Below, piece by piece: positions 7,239 through 13,742 of a DNA stretch of 14,052 nucleotides. Position 1 is the first letter of the stretch. Each line of letters opens with the position of its first letter. A program made the translations under genes and the position numbers. The notes under the pieces are model-generated. The model was not told where the DNA came from. It searched no databases and saw only the letters and a list, made by a program, of their open reading frames with translations. The DNA lies in assembly GCA_023512255.1 (NCBI GenBank), contig JAILZY010000085.1, positions 1-14,052 of the forward strand, given 5' to 3'. The stretch comes from a bacterium (GTDB lineage: Bacteria > SZUA-182 > DTGQ01).

Positions 7239-9006
7239 GAGGCAGCGGTTTTTACGATTTTGGGCGTGATCAGGATCAGCACCTCTGCATCTTCGCTTAG
7301 TTTTTCCTTTCTGCTGAAGATAAGATTTAAGATTGGGATATAGCCAAGGATAGGCACTCTCGATACCTTGGTAATCTCTCGCTTTTTCAAAAACCCCCCG
7401 ATAGCTATCGTTTCCTGATCATTAACCACAACCGTAGTCGTAACTGAGCGCTTGTTGATAAGTGGAAGGCCACCAGAGCCGGTCTCGACAAAATCGCTAA
7501 CCTCTGCCGGCTTTATCTTCACGGTAATGGTATTATCCTCTGAAACAAAGGGGATGATGTTCAGGCTGATGCCGGCCTTGATCGTCTGAACCGTAGTATA
7601 TGAGTAGTTGACCGGGCCGGTGGTAATGGATATATACTGCTCAAGGCCAAGGTTGATCGTGGCCTCCTCGCCATCCATCGTGGTTACATGAGGTGTGGCT
7701 CGCAAAGTAGCCTGCCCCTTCTCGGCCAGCTCATGGATTCTAGCCGTAATCTGATCCGCTACCCTAGGGACAGAAGAATCGAGATAACCAAAGGCCAAAT
7801 TGAGGTTTTGCATGGAGCCGGAAAACTTTCCCGACTGGCCTGACCAGTCTATGCCGAGGCTTTTCTTGGCCTCTGATGAAAGCTCCACGACAATGGCCTC
7901 CAGCCTGACCTGCTTGGGCATGGTATCGACCTTTTCTATATCCTCTTTGATTCTCTTGATCATCTCGGGTGAGGCGGTAATGGTGAGCATATTTCGTTCC
8001 TCATTTACCTGAATGGCAGAGGCAAAGGATGGCGAGATGAGCTTCACCAGCTCTTTGGCCTTGAGGAATTTTGGTTTCACATATTCGGTCTGACTCAGAT
8101 AGTTGAATAAGGGACTGCGGGGATCAGCCGATCCGATAAGATAGTAATCATCTATCTTCTTGAAAGTGTAGCCACCTGCCGAAAGGATAATCTTCAATAC
8201 CTCCTCAAGCGGCTTGTCTTTGTACTGAACCGAGATAATGCCCTGCACCGTATCATCGGCAATGAGATTGATGCCTGTCTCGGTAGCCAAATTTCTGATG
8301 ATCTCCTTGATATCGGTGTCGTAAAACTCATTGCTCAGAAGCTTTTCCGCCTTTTTCTTCAAAGTGTCTTTCGGCTCAGGCTGCTTTTCCTTTTCGGGCG
8401 GCTGCGGCGGCGACTGCTGCCGGGTGATCTTGCCTTTGGTCAAAGAGGGAGTTTTTTCCTCAAAAAGAGCCTGCTCTATCCTCTGTAGATAATCTTCGGA
8501 CAGCTCAGCCAGACTGCTTTCTGGATATTCTTCCTTTATCTGGATGAACTTCTCCCTTGCTTTTTCATATTCCCCTTGATTGTATAGCTTCTTGCCTTTT
8601 TTAAAAAGGCTGTAATCATCTCTTCCTAAGATCTTTGAGAAAATCCGGCCAGATCGCGGCTTTTTCTTCTGACTGCTGGCAGTTTCGGCCTCTCTAACAG
8701 CTTCAGCTTCTTTGGCAGTTTTGGCCTCTTTGGAAACCTTGCTACTGGCTGCTGCAGAGCTTCCCCTTGGCTGAAAATTGCGGCCTGATTCTGACTGTGA
8801 TGAGCTTGATCTGATACGCTCAAGCTGCCATTTTGAAGAGCCAAGCTGCAATTCGGACTCACGCTCAGCAACAAGAGTATGATGCGCACAGCCTGAAAAA
8901 AAACCGCCAAGAATAGAGTGAAGAGAGAAAGGATAATGCTGACCTCTAACGTATTGATATTAAAGAGAGAGGAAAACTTACACGCTACTTTACTACTTCC
9001 GTCCAT
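7211..9006 (-). CDS. Lipoprotein secretin (outer-membrane channel), split by a frameshift at a T8 run
   Basis: Subunit of a multimeric outer-membrane gate of the PilQ/GspD superfamily. The main frame (7211-8851, 546 codons) lacks an export signal and opens at a TTG without a good ribosome site. In the other frame, an ATG at 9006 has GGAG 8 bases upstream and encodes a basic/hydrophobic start. A -1 shift at 8896-8903 joins the two into 598 aa with the lipobox LAVFFSGC (Cys40). Main-frame domains: low complexity 1-70; a TPR-like helical pair 78-130; STN/N0 domain about 170-243; secretin N-domain about 255-325; secretin barrel about 326-533, with VPILGYIPILNLIF typical of the family end. It is last in the cluster, and its start overlaps the 197-aa gene by 22 bases. 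No type II or type IV pilus partner genes are visible. As sequenced, it may be a broken gene, an error or a slippage product. Confidence 0.88.
8896..8903 (-). other. T8 homopolymer, frameshift point in the secretin gene
   Basis: Eight T on the coding (minus) strand lie inside the signal peptide. Read straight, the upstream frame gives LAVFFQAV and runs on out of frame to 8626. Re-reading one T, or having nine T, gives LAVFFSGCAHH and enters the secretin frame. The secretin frame itself has no ATG, GTG or TTG between the upstream TAA (near 8967) and 8851. Confidence 0.85.
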
Positions 9007-9578
9007 GCTGTAAACTCCACGATGTTAATATTGGTGCTATTTTTATCTTTGATGGTCGCTCTAACCTTAGTTGAATATTTCTTTTTCCTGCCCCCAGGCC
9101 GGATTCCCCCTAGTAGTGAAACCTTCACATAGATATTCCTTTCATACTTTCCAGTCTGAATATGCTCCTGATACTGACTTAGGCTTACTCCACTGATCCA
9201 TCGCCTCCGCGCCTCAATGCTCATAGGCGCAGGAGAGCCAATGGGGGCGATGGCGTAGCAGGTTGGGAGAAAATCTCTTTCCCCGCTGTAGAGATTCCCA
9301 TTAGGGGTGTCTGTACTAAACTCTATGGTTATTGGAGGATTATTGGTTTCGACGGACAGAAAAACAGGAATTCTGTTGATAATAAATCCCTCCGCCGAAG
9401 AGCCATTTGAGATACCAGCAATGTCAAGCGGCAAAATATCAGGCTCGAGGCGAGAGACAAGAATCGGCAAAACCAAACCGCTAGCCCTAATCTGTCTGCT
9501 ATCAATTACCTGGCCACAGTCAGCAATTTTCGCTACGGCGATTAAGACAACCAAGATGCTGAAAATGATACGCTTCAT
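8985..9578 (-). CDS. Secreted beta-sandwich-like protein, partner of the secretin
   Basis: A 197-aa protein with an N-terminal Sec signal (MKRIIFSILVVLIAVAKIA), probably cut near IADCG; the Cys at 21 is not in a good lipobox. I do not recognise a named family. Two short patches resemble the pilin-like proteins of the same cluster: FLSVETNNPPITIEF (73-87) against FTVESNCSVTV and FEVEANSDVTL, and GKYERNIYVKVSL (143-155) against their final G-x-Y strand. After that comes a basic loop (PGGRKKKYSTKV) and two more strand-like segments, so it is longer at the C-terminus than the pilin-like pair. The start ATG is next to AGGAGG, with GAGG 8 bases upstream as the better spaced site. Its stop lies 22 bases inside the secretin gene, so the two are likely translated together. 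Confidence 0.75.
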   Translation of the reverse strand: MKRIIFSILVVLIAVAKIADCGQVIDSRQIRASGLVLPILVSRLEPDILPLDIAGISNGSSAEGFIINRIPVFLSVETNNPPITIEFSTDTPNGNLYSGERDFLPTCYAIAPIGSPAPMSIEARRRWISGVSLSQYQEHIQTGKYERNIYVKVSLLGGIRPGGRKKKYSTKVRATIKDKNSTNINIVEFTAWTEVVK

Positions 9579-9593
9579 CCTCCTCGCCTCTCT

Positions 9594-9646
9594 TTTGTTC
9601 TTAAGATTCTCCAGATTAAATTTGTTCTTCAGATTCTCCAGTTAAA
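9594..9646. repeat. 27-bp tandem repeat upstream of the 197-aa gene
   Basis: TTTGTTCTTAAGATTCTCCA (start of the unit at 9594-9620) is repeated at 9621-9646 with small changes. A related 14-bp unit, AAGATTCTCTATTC, occurs twice at 9734-9760. All lie in the gene-free 371 bases (9579-9949) before the 197-aa gene. I see no promoter there that I would defend. Confidence 0.85.
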
Positions 9647-9769
9647 AAGGGAGAAATAAGTAATCCTAAGCGATAAGCAGATGAGCAATTAACAAAAACA
9701 ACCAGAAAAAGAAATAATCTTCAGAATTCCCTTAAGATTCTCTATTCAAGATTCTCTATTATGCCATTC

Positions 9770-9964
9770 GATTATGCCTCCTCATGACCCACAGCGAACC
9801 TCATCATGCCCCACATATAACACCTCTACTCACCATAGATACCTCTACCACCCACCATAAATACCACTAATACCTCCTCATGCCCCACAGCGAACCCCAC
9901 CATGCCCCACAGCGACCCGATAAGATCTTGCCAGAGCAGGTGATAATGATTATGCCTCCTCATG
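9770..9964. repeat. Degenerate repeat block overlapping the 3' end of the 105-aa gene
   Basis: GATTATGCCTCCTCATG is perfect at 9770-9786 and 9948-9964; the second copy encodes the last codons and stop (HEEA) of the 105-aa protein. A third near copy, TAATACCTCCTCATG, lies at about 9869-9883. Between them are CATGCCCCACAGCGAACC-type units (about 9784-9917) and two copies of an ACCATA(G/A)ATACC(T)-type unit. The block looks like repeated partial duplication from the 3' end of the small gene. Confidence 0.75.
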
Positions 9965-10267
9965 CTCCAAGGCGGCCCGCTTCCTCTGGATCAGGGCAAT
10001 GCCTATGATCCCCGCAATGGCAAGGCAGATCGTAGCAGGATGAGACCACACAGGCACATTCGTAGCTGCTGGCGGTGGCGGAGTCGGCGTGTTTACCGTA
10101 GCCGATACATCTATTGTGGCCGAGGCCAGCGGTTCTCCTGCTGCCGAGGCTACCCTGATCAAAGAAGCTGATCCTGCCAATAAGATAGTTCTTATAGTTT
10201 TCAACATACTAAAAAAATTCAGCTTATGGCCTACTCTTTTCTTTTCGCTTATTCTTCTTACTCTCAT
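9950..10267 (-). CDS. Small exported protein with Pro-rich linker, membrane helix and basic tail
   Basis: A 105-aa protein. AAGGAGG lies 8 bases before the ATG, so the long N-region (MRVRRISEKKRVGHKLNFFS) is real; the hydrophobic core follows at about 21-38, with cleavage likely after VASA. The mature part is tiny: a strand-like SATIDVSATV (49-58), a linker PTPPPPAAT, then NVPVWSHP, a helix ATICLAIAGIIGIALI (78-93) and RKRAALEHEEA. This order of short motif, helix and basic cluster resembles C-terminal sorting signals such as PEP-CTERM or LPXTG, but neither core motif is present and the tail extends past the basic residues. It may be a membrane-tethered base or anchor for the pilin-like proteins; that is inference. 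It has its own likely promoter and lies between the 575-aa and 197-aa genes. Confidence 0.75.
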   Translation of the reverse strand: MRVRRISEKKRVGHKLNFFSMLKTIRTILLAGSASLIRVASAAGEPLASATIDVSATVNTPTPPPPAATNVPVWSHPATICLAIAGIIGIALIQRKRAALEHEEA

Positions 10268-10307
10268 GGGAAAATCCTCCTTATGGTTAGTTATTTTTTA
10301 GTGATTC

Positions 10308-10336
10308 TATATAGCTTGCTGGTTTTTCACTAACAA
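10308..10336 (-). promoter_or_regulatory. Likely promoter of the 105-aa gene
   Basis: On the minus strand TTGTTA (10336-10331), 17 bases, TATATA (10313-10308). A start about 7 bases beyond gives a leader of roughly 35 bases containing the AAGGAGG site. This would let the 105-aa, 197-aa and secretin genes be expressed separately from the upstream part of the cluster. Confidence 0.5.
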
Positions 10337-10347
10337 AGTGCGCAAGC

Positions 10348-10367
10348 TTGGGGGGGCGGCCCCCCAA
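10348..10367. other. Short GC-rich hairpin upstream of the 105-aa gene
   Basis: TTGGGGGG (10348-10355) pairs perfectly with CCCCCCAA (10360-10367) around a GCGG loop. No U-tract follows on either strand, so it is not a standard intrinsic terminator. It lies just upstream of the likely -35 box of the 105-aa gene and could be a transcription-pausing or insulating element. Confidence 0.7.
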
Positions 10368-10422
10368 TGTCTTGCCCCTACAATTAGCCTTATCTGCACC
10401 TACAATTGATAGCGTAATTGAT

Positions 10423-10520
10423 CCACTGCGCAACTTGTGTTACCTCCCGCTTTTAGCGAAAGGTCCACGGCGCAACTTGTGCTACCCACTTGCACTTAGC
10501 GTGTGTTACCCCACTTAACG
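10423..10520. repeat. About 42-bp degenerate tandem repeat, 2.5 copies
   Basis: CCACTGCGCAACTTGTGTTA begins a unit at 10423-10458; a second copy is at 10465-10501 and a partial third (TGTGTTACCCCACTTAACG) at 10502-10520. Smaller CCTACAATT repeats lie just before (10377-10406). It fills the 267-base gap between the 575-aa and 105-aa genes; no gene is seen there. Confidence 0.75.
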
Positions 10521-10534
10521 ATAAAACCACTTGG

Positions 10535-12262
10535 TTATTTGACCATAAAGGTTATCTTTGATCTTGCCGCCTCTTTTCCACCATAATCTACCTCAGCAGT
10601 GGCCACATATTCGCCCGCACTGAGTTTTTTGCCCAAAACTCCCCTCATCCTGGCCACAGTTTTAGGCAGAATAAGGGGGCTGAGAAGCTTCATCTCTATC
10701 TGGCCAGCATCATGGTTATAGATATCCTTGACCATGATCCGGCCCTTTGGCTCAAGGTGCGACAGACCGCTATTTTTAACCTCAAGGATAAATTCTAAAT
10801 TTCCCCCAGACTGAGTCAGGTGCTTAAAATTGACAATCTCAGCCGCAGGCTCAATCTGTCCCGGGACAATAGCTGCAACCTCAACTATTTCCCGCTCAGC
10901 TTGTCCTGATGTTGAGCTGTTTTGTCCTGATGTTGAGCTGCTTTGTGCTGATGGTGAGCTGCTAGAGGCCTCCTGTTCTGCGGCTGAGGAGGGCTTTTTT
11001 TCAATGACAATGGCCGCATATCGCTCGCCTGGCTCAGCCGAGTGAGGTGCAGCGAATTTGACCGCAATACCACGAGATAGCCTTGGCCCGATCGTGCACT
11101 CCCCTATCTCAAGCTCTATGCAGTCTGCGGCTGAATAAGGGGTTGAGTTTTTTTCTCTAAGCACAGTCTCACCCTCAGGGCTGTACTCAAGGTCCTTGAC
11201 CGACAAGCTCACCTGGATCGGCTCTTGAGTCAGGTTGACAATACTGAAAGAACCAGCCCTAACCCCACCCGGCTGGCCTTTAATCTCAAGGTTAGCTGGC
11301 TTTATCTCAAAGGAGCTGGTGGCGGCTGATTCTTTGGGCAGCAAAGAGGCCAGCTCTTGGCTCAAGACTACTTTTTGCTTAGCAGCCAGGGTTTTCTTGC
11401 CATATTTTAGATTAAGTATGGCTGTATATTCCCCAGGAGGAATAGGCTTATCCAGCCGACCAAAGAAGGCTACCCGTGCGCCGGGGAAAATACTCTGTGC
11501 ATCCTCATCCTCCTGCTGGGGCGCTTTTTTCATCCTCTTATTTTCCTTTTCTTCGTTTTTATATTTACGCTCAAGGGCTTCGGTAGTAAGTGGAAAGCCA
11601 GCCACTATCTTCCCTGAGCTGTCCTGGAGGCTGATCTTGCCTCTGGCCTTGAATTCAGCCTCGGATGTGTTGGCAATGAGGGCTTCAATACCCGCTGTGC
11701 CATCAGCAAGTTTTTTAATTCCTATTTTTTTGAGCTCTGCCTGCTCAATAGTCGGCCTTCCTTGAATATTTAGCTTAAGTACAACCGCGTATCGTAGTTT
11801 TATGGATACGCCGGTCGGTTTTTTTTCATAACCTGGCTCGACCATGATCGCCGCCACCCTACTTCCTGATTTTCCAGCCGGAACCAGCACTGTGCCCCTG
11901 ATCTTAGCCACCTCGCCTGCTGGAACAATAAGATCGGTCTTATCAAGCTTAATCCACGGAGTGCATGAGTAGGGAAGCTCGCCGGCATCGAAAAAATCAA
12001 CACTTCCATCCTCTTTCTGGGCAACCTCAGCCAGATAAATATGGACCGAAGCATCCTCTTTGGGTGAGGTGGAATAGGCCTCAATGGTGAACTCTCCCTT
12101 CTTGTTTGGGGCAAGTTCAAGATTTATGGTCAGCGGCCTAACACCTATCGTGCCGATAGATTCAGAAGGGGAGGGGAAAAGTAGACAGGACAAGATCATC
12201 AAACCCAAAATCAAAGCAAACTTATTAATTTTACAAATGGAATAAAAACTTTTCGATCTCAA
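10535..12262 (-). CDS. Secreted two-module Ig-like protein, possible assembly or chaperone-like factor
   Basis: A 575-aa exported protein. The start is most likely TTG (12262), 9 bases after AGGAG; no early in-frame ATG keeps the signal N-region. Signal peptide 1-36. Two tandem related modules follow. Module 1 (38-305) opens with TIGVRPLTINLELAPNKKGE, a strand pattern like DUF916/WxL-interacting or COG1470-type Ig-like domains, and ends with PPGEYTAILNLKYGKKTL. Module 2 (316-575) opens with SFEIKPANLEIKGQPG and ends with SAGEYVATAEVDYGGKEA. RGKISLQDSSGKI (207-219) and KGRIMVKDIYNHD (506-518) also correspond. Charged inserts occur at 231-255 and a Ser-rich insert at 426-456. Such domains often bind other surface proteins or extended strands. 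Placed directly after the pilin-like genes, it may act as their periplasmic chaperone or scaffold; this is inference. Confidence 0.82.
   Translation of the reverse strand: MRSKSFYSICKINKFALILGLMILSCLLFPSPSESIGTIGVRPLTINLELAPNKKGEFTIEAYSTSPKEDASVHIYLAEVAQKEDGSVDFFDAGELPYSCTPWIKLDKTDLIVPAGEVAKIRGTVLVPAGKSGSRVAAIMVEPGYEKKPTGVSIKLRYAVVLKLNIQGRPTIEQAELKKIGIKKLADGTAGIEALIANTSEAEFKARGKISLQDSSGKIVAGFPLTTEALERKYKNEEKENKRMKKAPQQEDEDAQSIFPGARVAFFGRLDKPIPPGEYTAILNLKYGKKTLAAKQKVVLSQELASLLPKESAATSSFEIKPANLEIKGQPGGVRAGSFSIVNLTQEPIQVSLSVKDLEYSPEGETVLREKNSTPYSAADCIELEIGECTIGPRLSRGIAVKFAAPHSAEPGERYAAIVIEKKPSSAAEQEASSSSPSAQSSSTSGQNSSTSGQAEREIVEVAAIVPGQIEPAAEIVNFKHLTQSGGNLEFILEVKNSGLSHLEPKGRIMVKDIYNHDAGQIEMKLLSPLILPKTVARMRGVLGKKLSAGEYVATAEVDYGGKEAARSKITFMVK
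10900..10962 (-). repeat. Three 21-bp in-frame repeats (7-residue Ser-rich unit)
   Basis: 10900-10920, 10921-10941 and 10942-10962 are near-identical 21-bp units encoding, on the minus strand, SSPSAQS, SSTSGQN and SSTSGQA. They form a flexible linker in module 2 of the 575-aa protein. Unit gain or loss would keep the frame. Confidence 0.9.
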
Positions 12263-12369
12263 AATTATATTCTCCTAGAGAAAAATAAGCCTGCACAACC
12301 TGTCTGGGTAATTTGATCAGGGTTCCCAAAAACAGGAGGATAATTTTTAGAAAAAGATCAAAAACTTAA

Positions 12370-12406
12370 GAGGGAAAAGGGCAAAAAGTACTTGCCCTTT
12401 TCCCTC
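12370..12406 (-). terminator. Intrinsic terminator or attenuator after the 171-aa gene
   Basis: A perfect 15-bp stem (12370-12384 against 12392-12406) with a 7-base loop lies 36 bases past the 171-aa stop. On the minus strand it is followed by TTAAGTTTTTGATC, a moderate U-rich tail. A smaller stem AGAGAA/TTCTCT (12416-12431) precedes it. The position suggests high expression of the two small subunit genes with reduced read-through into the 575-aa gene. Confidence 0.7.
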
Positions 12407-12441
12407 CTCACTTCCAGAGAAATAGTTCTCTCTAAAAGCCT

Positions 12442-12957
12442 TCAAGGAGAAGATACTGTTAACGTGATAGTGGCAGTGTAGTGTCCAGCCTTTTGGGATG
12501 AAATAGTAGGTCCTGACTTGGCCCGACCATAGATATGGTATCTTCGCGTTGTCTTGGCAGGCTGCGAAGTTGTGGCCTCACCACATGGAGCATATTGGTC
12601 ATCACGATTGAAAAAATTAAGCAGCACGTATGGATAAGACTGAGCAGCCCTATAAGAAGTCTTTATGGTGTCGGCATCACACGTTAAGTCAGTCCCTGAA
12701 AAATGCAGGGTAACGTCTGAATTTGCCTCAACCTCAAACTGCGCGTTATCCGCTGGGAAAGGACCAGGCGGGATCTCCTCATTTGGAAGCCCCGAAAACC
12801 ACCCCATATCCATAGGCTCAGACACAACGCTAACTCTTGCCTCTACCCCAACTAAGGCGTTAACAATGCTCCCCCCTTGCCATCCGGCAGCAAAACAACA
12901 TAATGACCCAGCAAGGATCATTAATAACGCCAAGATACTTCCAAGGAGGGTTTTCAT
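12442..12957 (-). CDS. Secreted pilin-like beta-sandwich protein 2
   Basis: A 171-aa protein with signal peptide 1-24 (cut near CFAAG). AAGGAG lies 7 bases before the ATG. It is a paralogue of the 144-aa protein immediately upstream: NAQFEVEANSDVTLHFSGTDLT (71-92) lines up with NANFTVESNCSVTV and the following PVELT, and both end in a K/S-AG-x-Y-T-x-T-[IV]-T-[LV]-TVS strand. That terminal strand is typical of spore-coat-U and DUF4402 subunits, in which a final strand completes an Ig-like fold. It differs by a longer middle part with Cys93 and Cys125 that could form a disulfide, and an aromatic-rich stretch YPYVLLNFFNRDD. The 21-base gap to the 144-aa stop holds only the ribosome site, so the two form one operon. 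A strong hairpin follows. Structural subunit is the likely role; polymerisation is not shown. Confidence 0.78.
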   Translation of the reverse strand: MKTLLGSILALLMILAGSLCCFAAGWQGGSIVNALVGVEARVSVVSEPMDMGWFSGLPNEEIPPGPFPADNAQFEVEANSDVTLHFSGTDLTCDADTIKTSYRAAQSYPYVLLNFFNRDDQYAPCGEATTSQPAKTTRRYHIYGRAKSGPTISSQKAGHYTATITLTVSSP

Positions 12958-12978
12958 AATTTGTCTCCTTAAGGCAGA

Positions 12979-13413
12979 TTAGTTAGCCGATACGGTAACC
13001 GTAACCGTACCAGTATAAGTACCGGCGCTTCTATCGCTAATATCTTCAGTAGTGTTGACGTCCAGGGTAATGGTTGGGTTAAGTGTGCCTTTCTCAGTAG
13101 ATGTACCATCTTTTATCGTTGCGGTTGCCGGAAGATTGGGCTCGCTATCTTTGGTTAGTTCAACAGGTGATGTGGCGGTAACTGTAACGCTGCAATTAGA
13201 TTCAACGGTAAAATTAGCATTGTTTGTACCAGAGTAACCATCGCCATCATACTGCACATCAATCGAAATGGATTCCGGTAGATCCCTTATCTGCGCATAT
13301 TGAGCAACATCAGCAGTTACGCCGATATTCCCTGTTGCAAGAGCAGCCATAGCCATACCATAGAACACTACTACCAAAGCTACCGTCAACAAAGCGATCA
13401 ATGACTTTTTCAT
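12979..13413 (-). CDS. Secreted pilin-like beta-sandwich protein 1
   Basis: A 144-aa protein with a clean Sec signal (MKKSLIALLTVALVVVFYGMAMA/A). AGGAGG lies 8 bases before the ATG, a strong site. The mature protein (about 121 aa) is rich in Thr, Ser, Val and Asn, almost all strand-like: GNIGVTADVAQYAQI (28-42), NANFTVESNCSVTVTATSP (65-83), PTITLDVNTTEDISD (113-127) and a terminal AGTYTGTVTVTVSAN. The composition and the last strand resemble fimbrial or spore-coat-U-like subunits, although the classic SCPU cysteine pattern is missing (only Cys74). It lies first of the complete genes in the cluster with a 329-base upstream region, consistent with a highly expressed major subunit. It lacks the prepilin-type (type IV) signal, so it is not a type IV pilin. 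Confidence 0.78.
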   Translation of the reverse strand: MKKSLIALLTVALVVVFYGMAMAALATGNIGVTADVAQYAQIRDLPESISIDVQYDGDGYSGTNNANFTVESNCSVTVTATSPVELTKDSEPNLPATATIKDGTSTEKGTLNPTITLDVNTTEDISDRSAGTYTGTVTVTVSAN

Positions 13414-13742
13414 AACTTACTCCTCCTAGGTAAAATAGTTAAAAGTTAATAGTTCAGATTAATCTTACTTAAGGTCTATCAAAGAGAGACAGCTTAATGA
13501 AAATTCATGAAAAAGCTGACTATCTCTTTTCTCCCCCCAAGCCTTAAAAAACAACTTTCTGATCCGCAGTATCAGAAAAATCACCTCCTGACCCCTGGTC
13601 AGGAAATCATGCAGGGCTCACATTTTTCAGAGCTTGCTCTTTTTCTCACCACTCACCTCCTTTCTTTGAACCCGGCCCTGCGGAAGGCCTATTATTTTTC
13701 CTGCCTGTTGATGAGAAAAACCTTACCTTAGGGGGTAGGGTC
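13414..13742. other. Leader/intergenic region upstream of the pilin-like operon
   Basis: A 329-base gap with no supportable gene. It holds two neighbouring hairpins (see 13556-13603), a small AGAGC-TT-GCTCT stem followed on the plus strand by TTTTT (13629-13645), and a GAAAGGAGGTGAG sequence on the minus strand (about 13656-13668) that looks like a ribosome site but leads only to very short frames. A TTGATA box on the minus strand (13482-13477) has no convincing -10. A 74-codon plus-strand frame (13507-13731) lacks a ribosome site. Confidence 0.5.
13556..13603 (-). terminator. Tandem hairpins before the pilin-like operon, terminator or attenuator
   Basis: On the minus strand CCTGACC-AGG-GGTCAGG (13603-13587) is followed by TTTCTGAT-ACTGCGG-ATCAGAAA (13578-13556) and then GTTGTTTTTT. 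The second hairpin with its U-tract resembles an intrinsic terminator, with an AT-rich stem. It could end transcription from the gene at the window edge, or act as a leader attenuator for the 144-aa gene. Confidence 0.5.

Noticed and set aside
8626-9006. A separate 126-aa membrane protein gene
   Set aside because: Only its first 37 residues look meaningful, and they complete the secretin lipoprotein signal. The rest is out-of-frame secretin sequence rich in Pro, Lys and Arg.
10348-10367. Intrinsic terminator
   Set aside because: The GC-rich stem is strong, but neither strand has a U-tract after it.
11235-11765. A 176-codon plus-strand frame
   Set aside because: It lies entirely opposite the 575-aa gene, whose signal peptide, tandem modules and ribosome site are convincing.
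12979-13413. Type IV pilin
   Set aside because: The leader is an ordinary Sec signal with an AMA/A cut; there is no G/F-E prepilin peptidase site followed by an N-terminal helix.
13507-13731. A 74-codon plus-strand frame upstream of the pilin-like operon
   Set aside because: No ribosome site, located in the leader with hairpins, and no recognisable sequence; more likely a chance frame.
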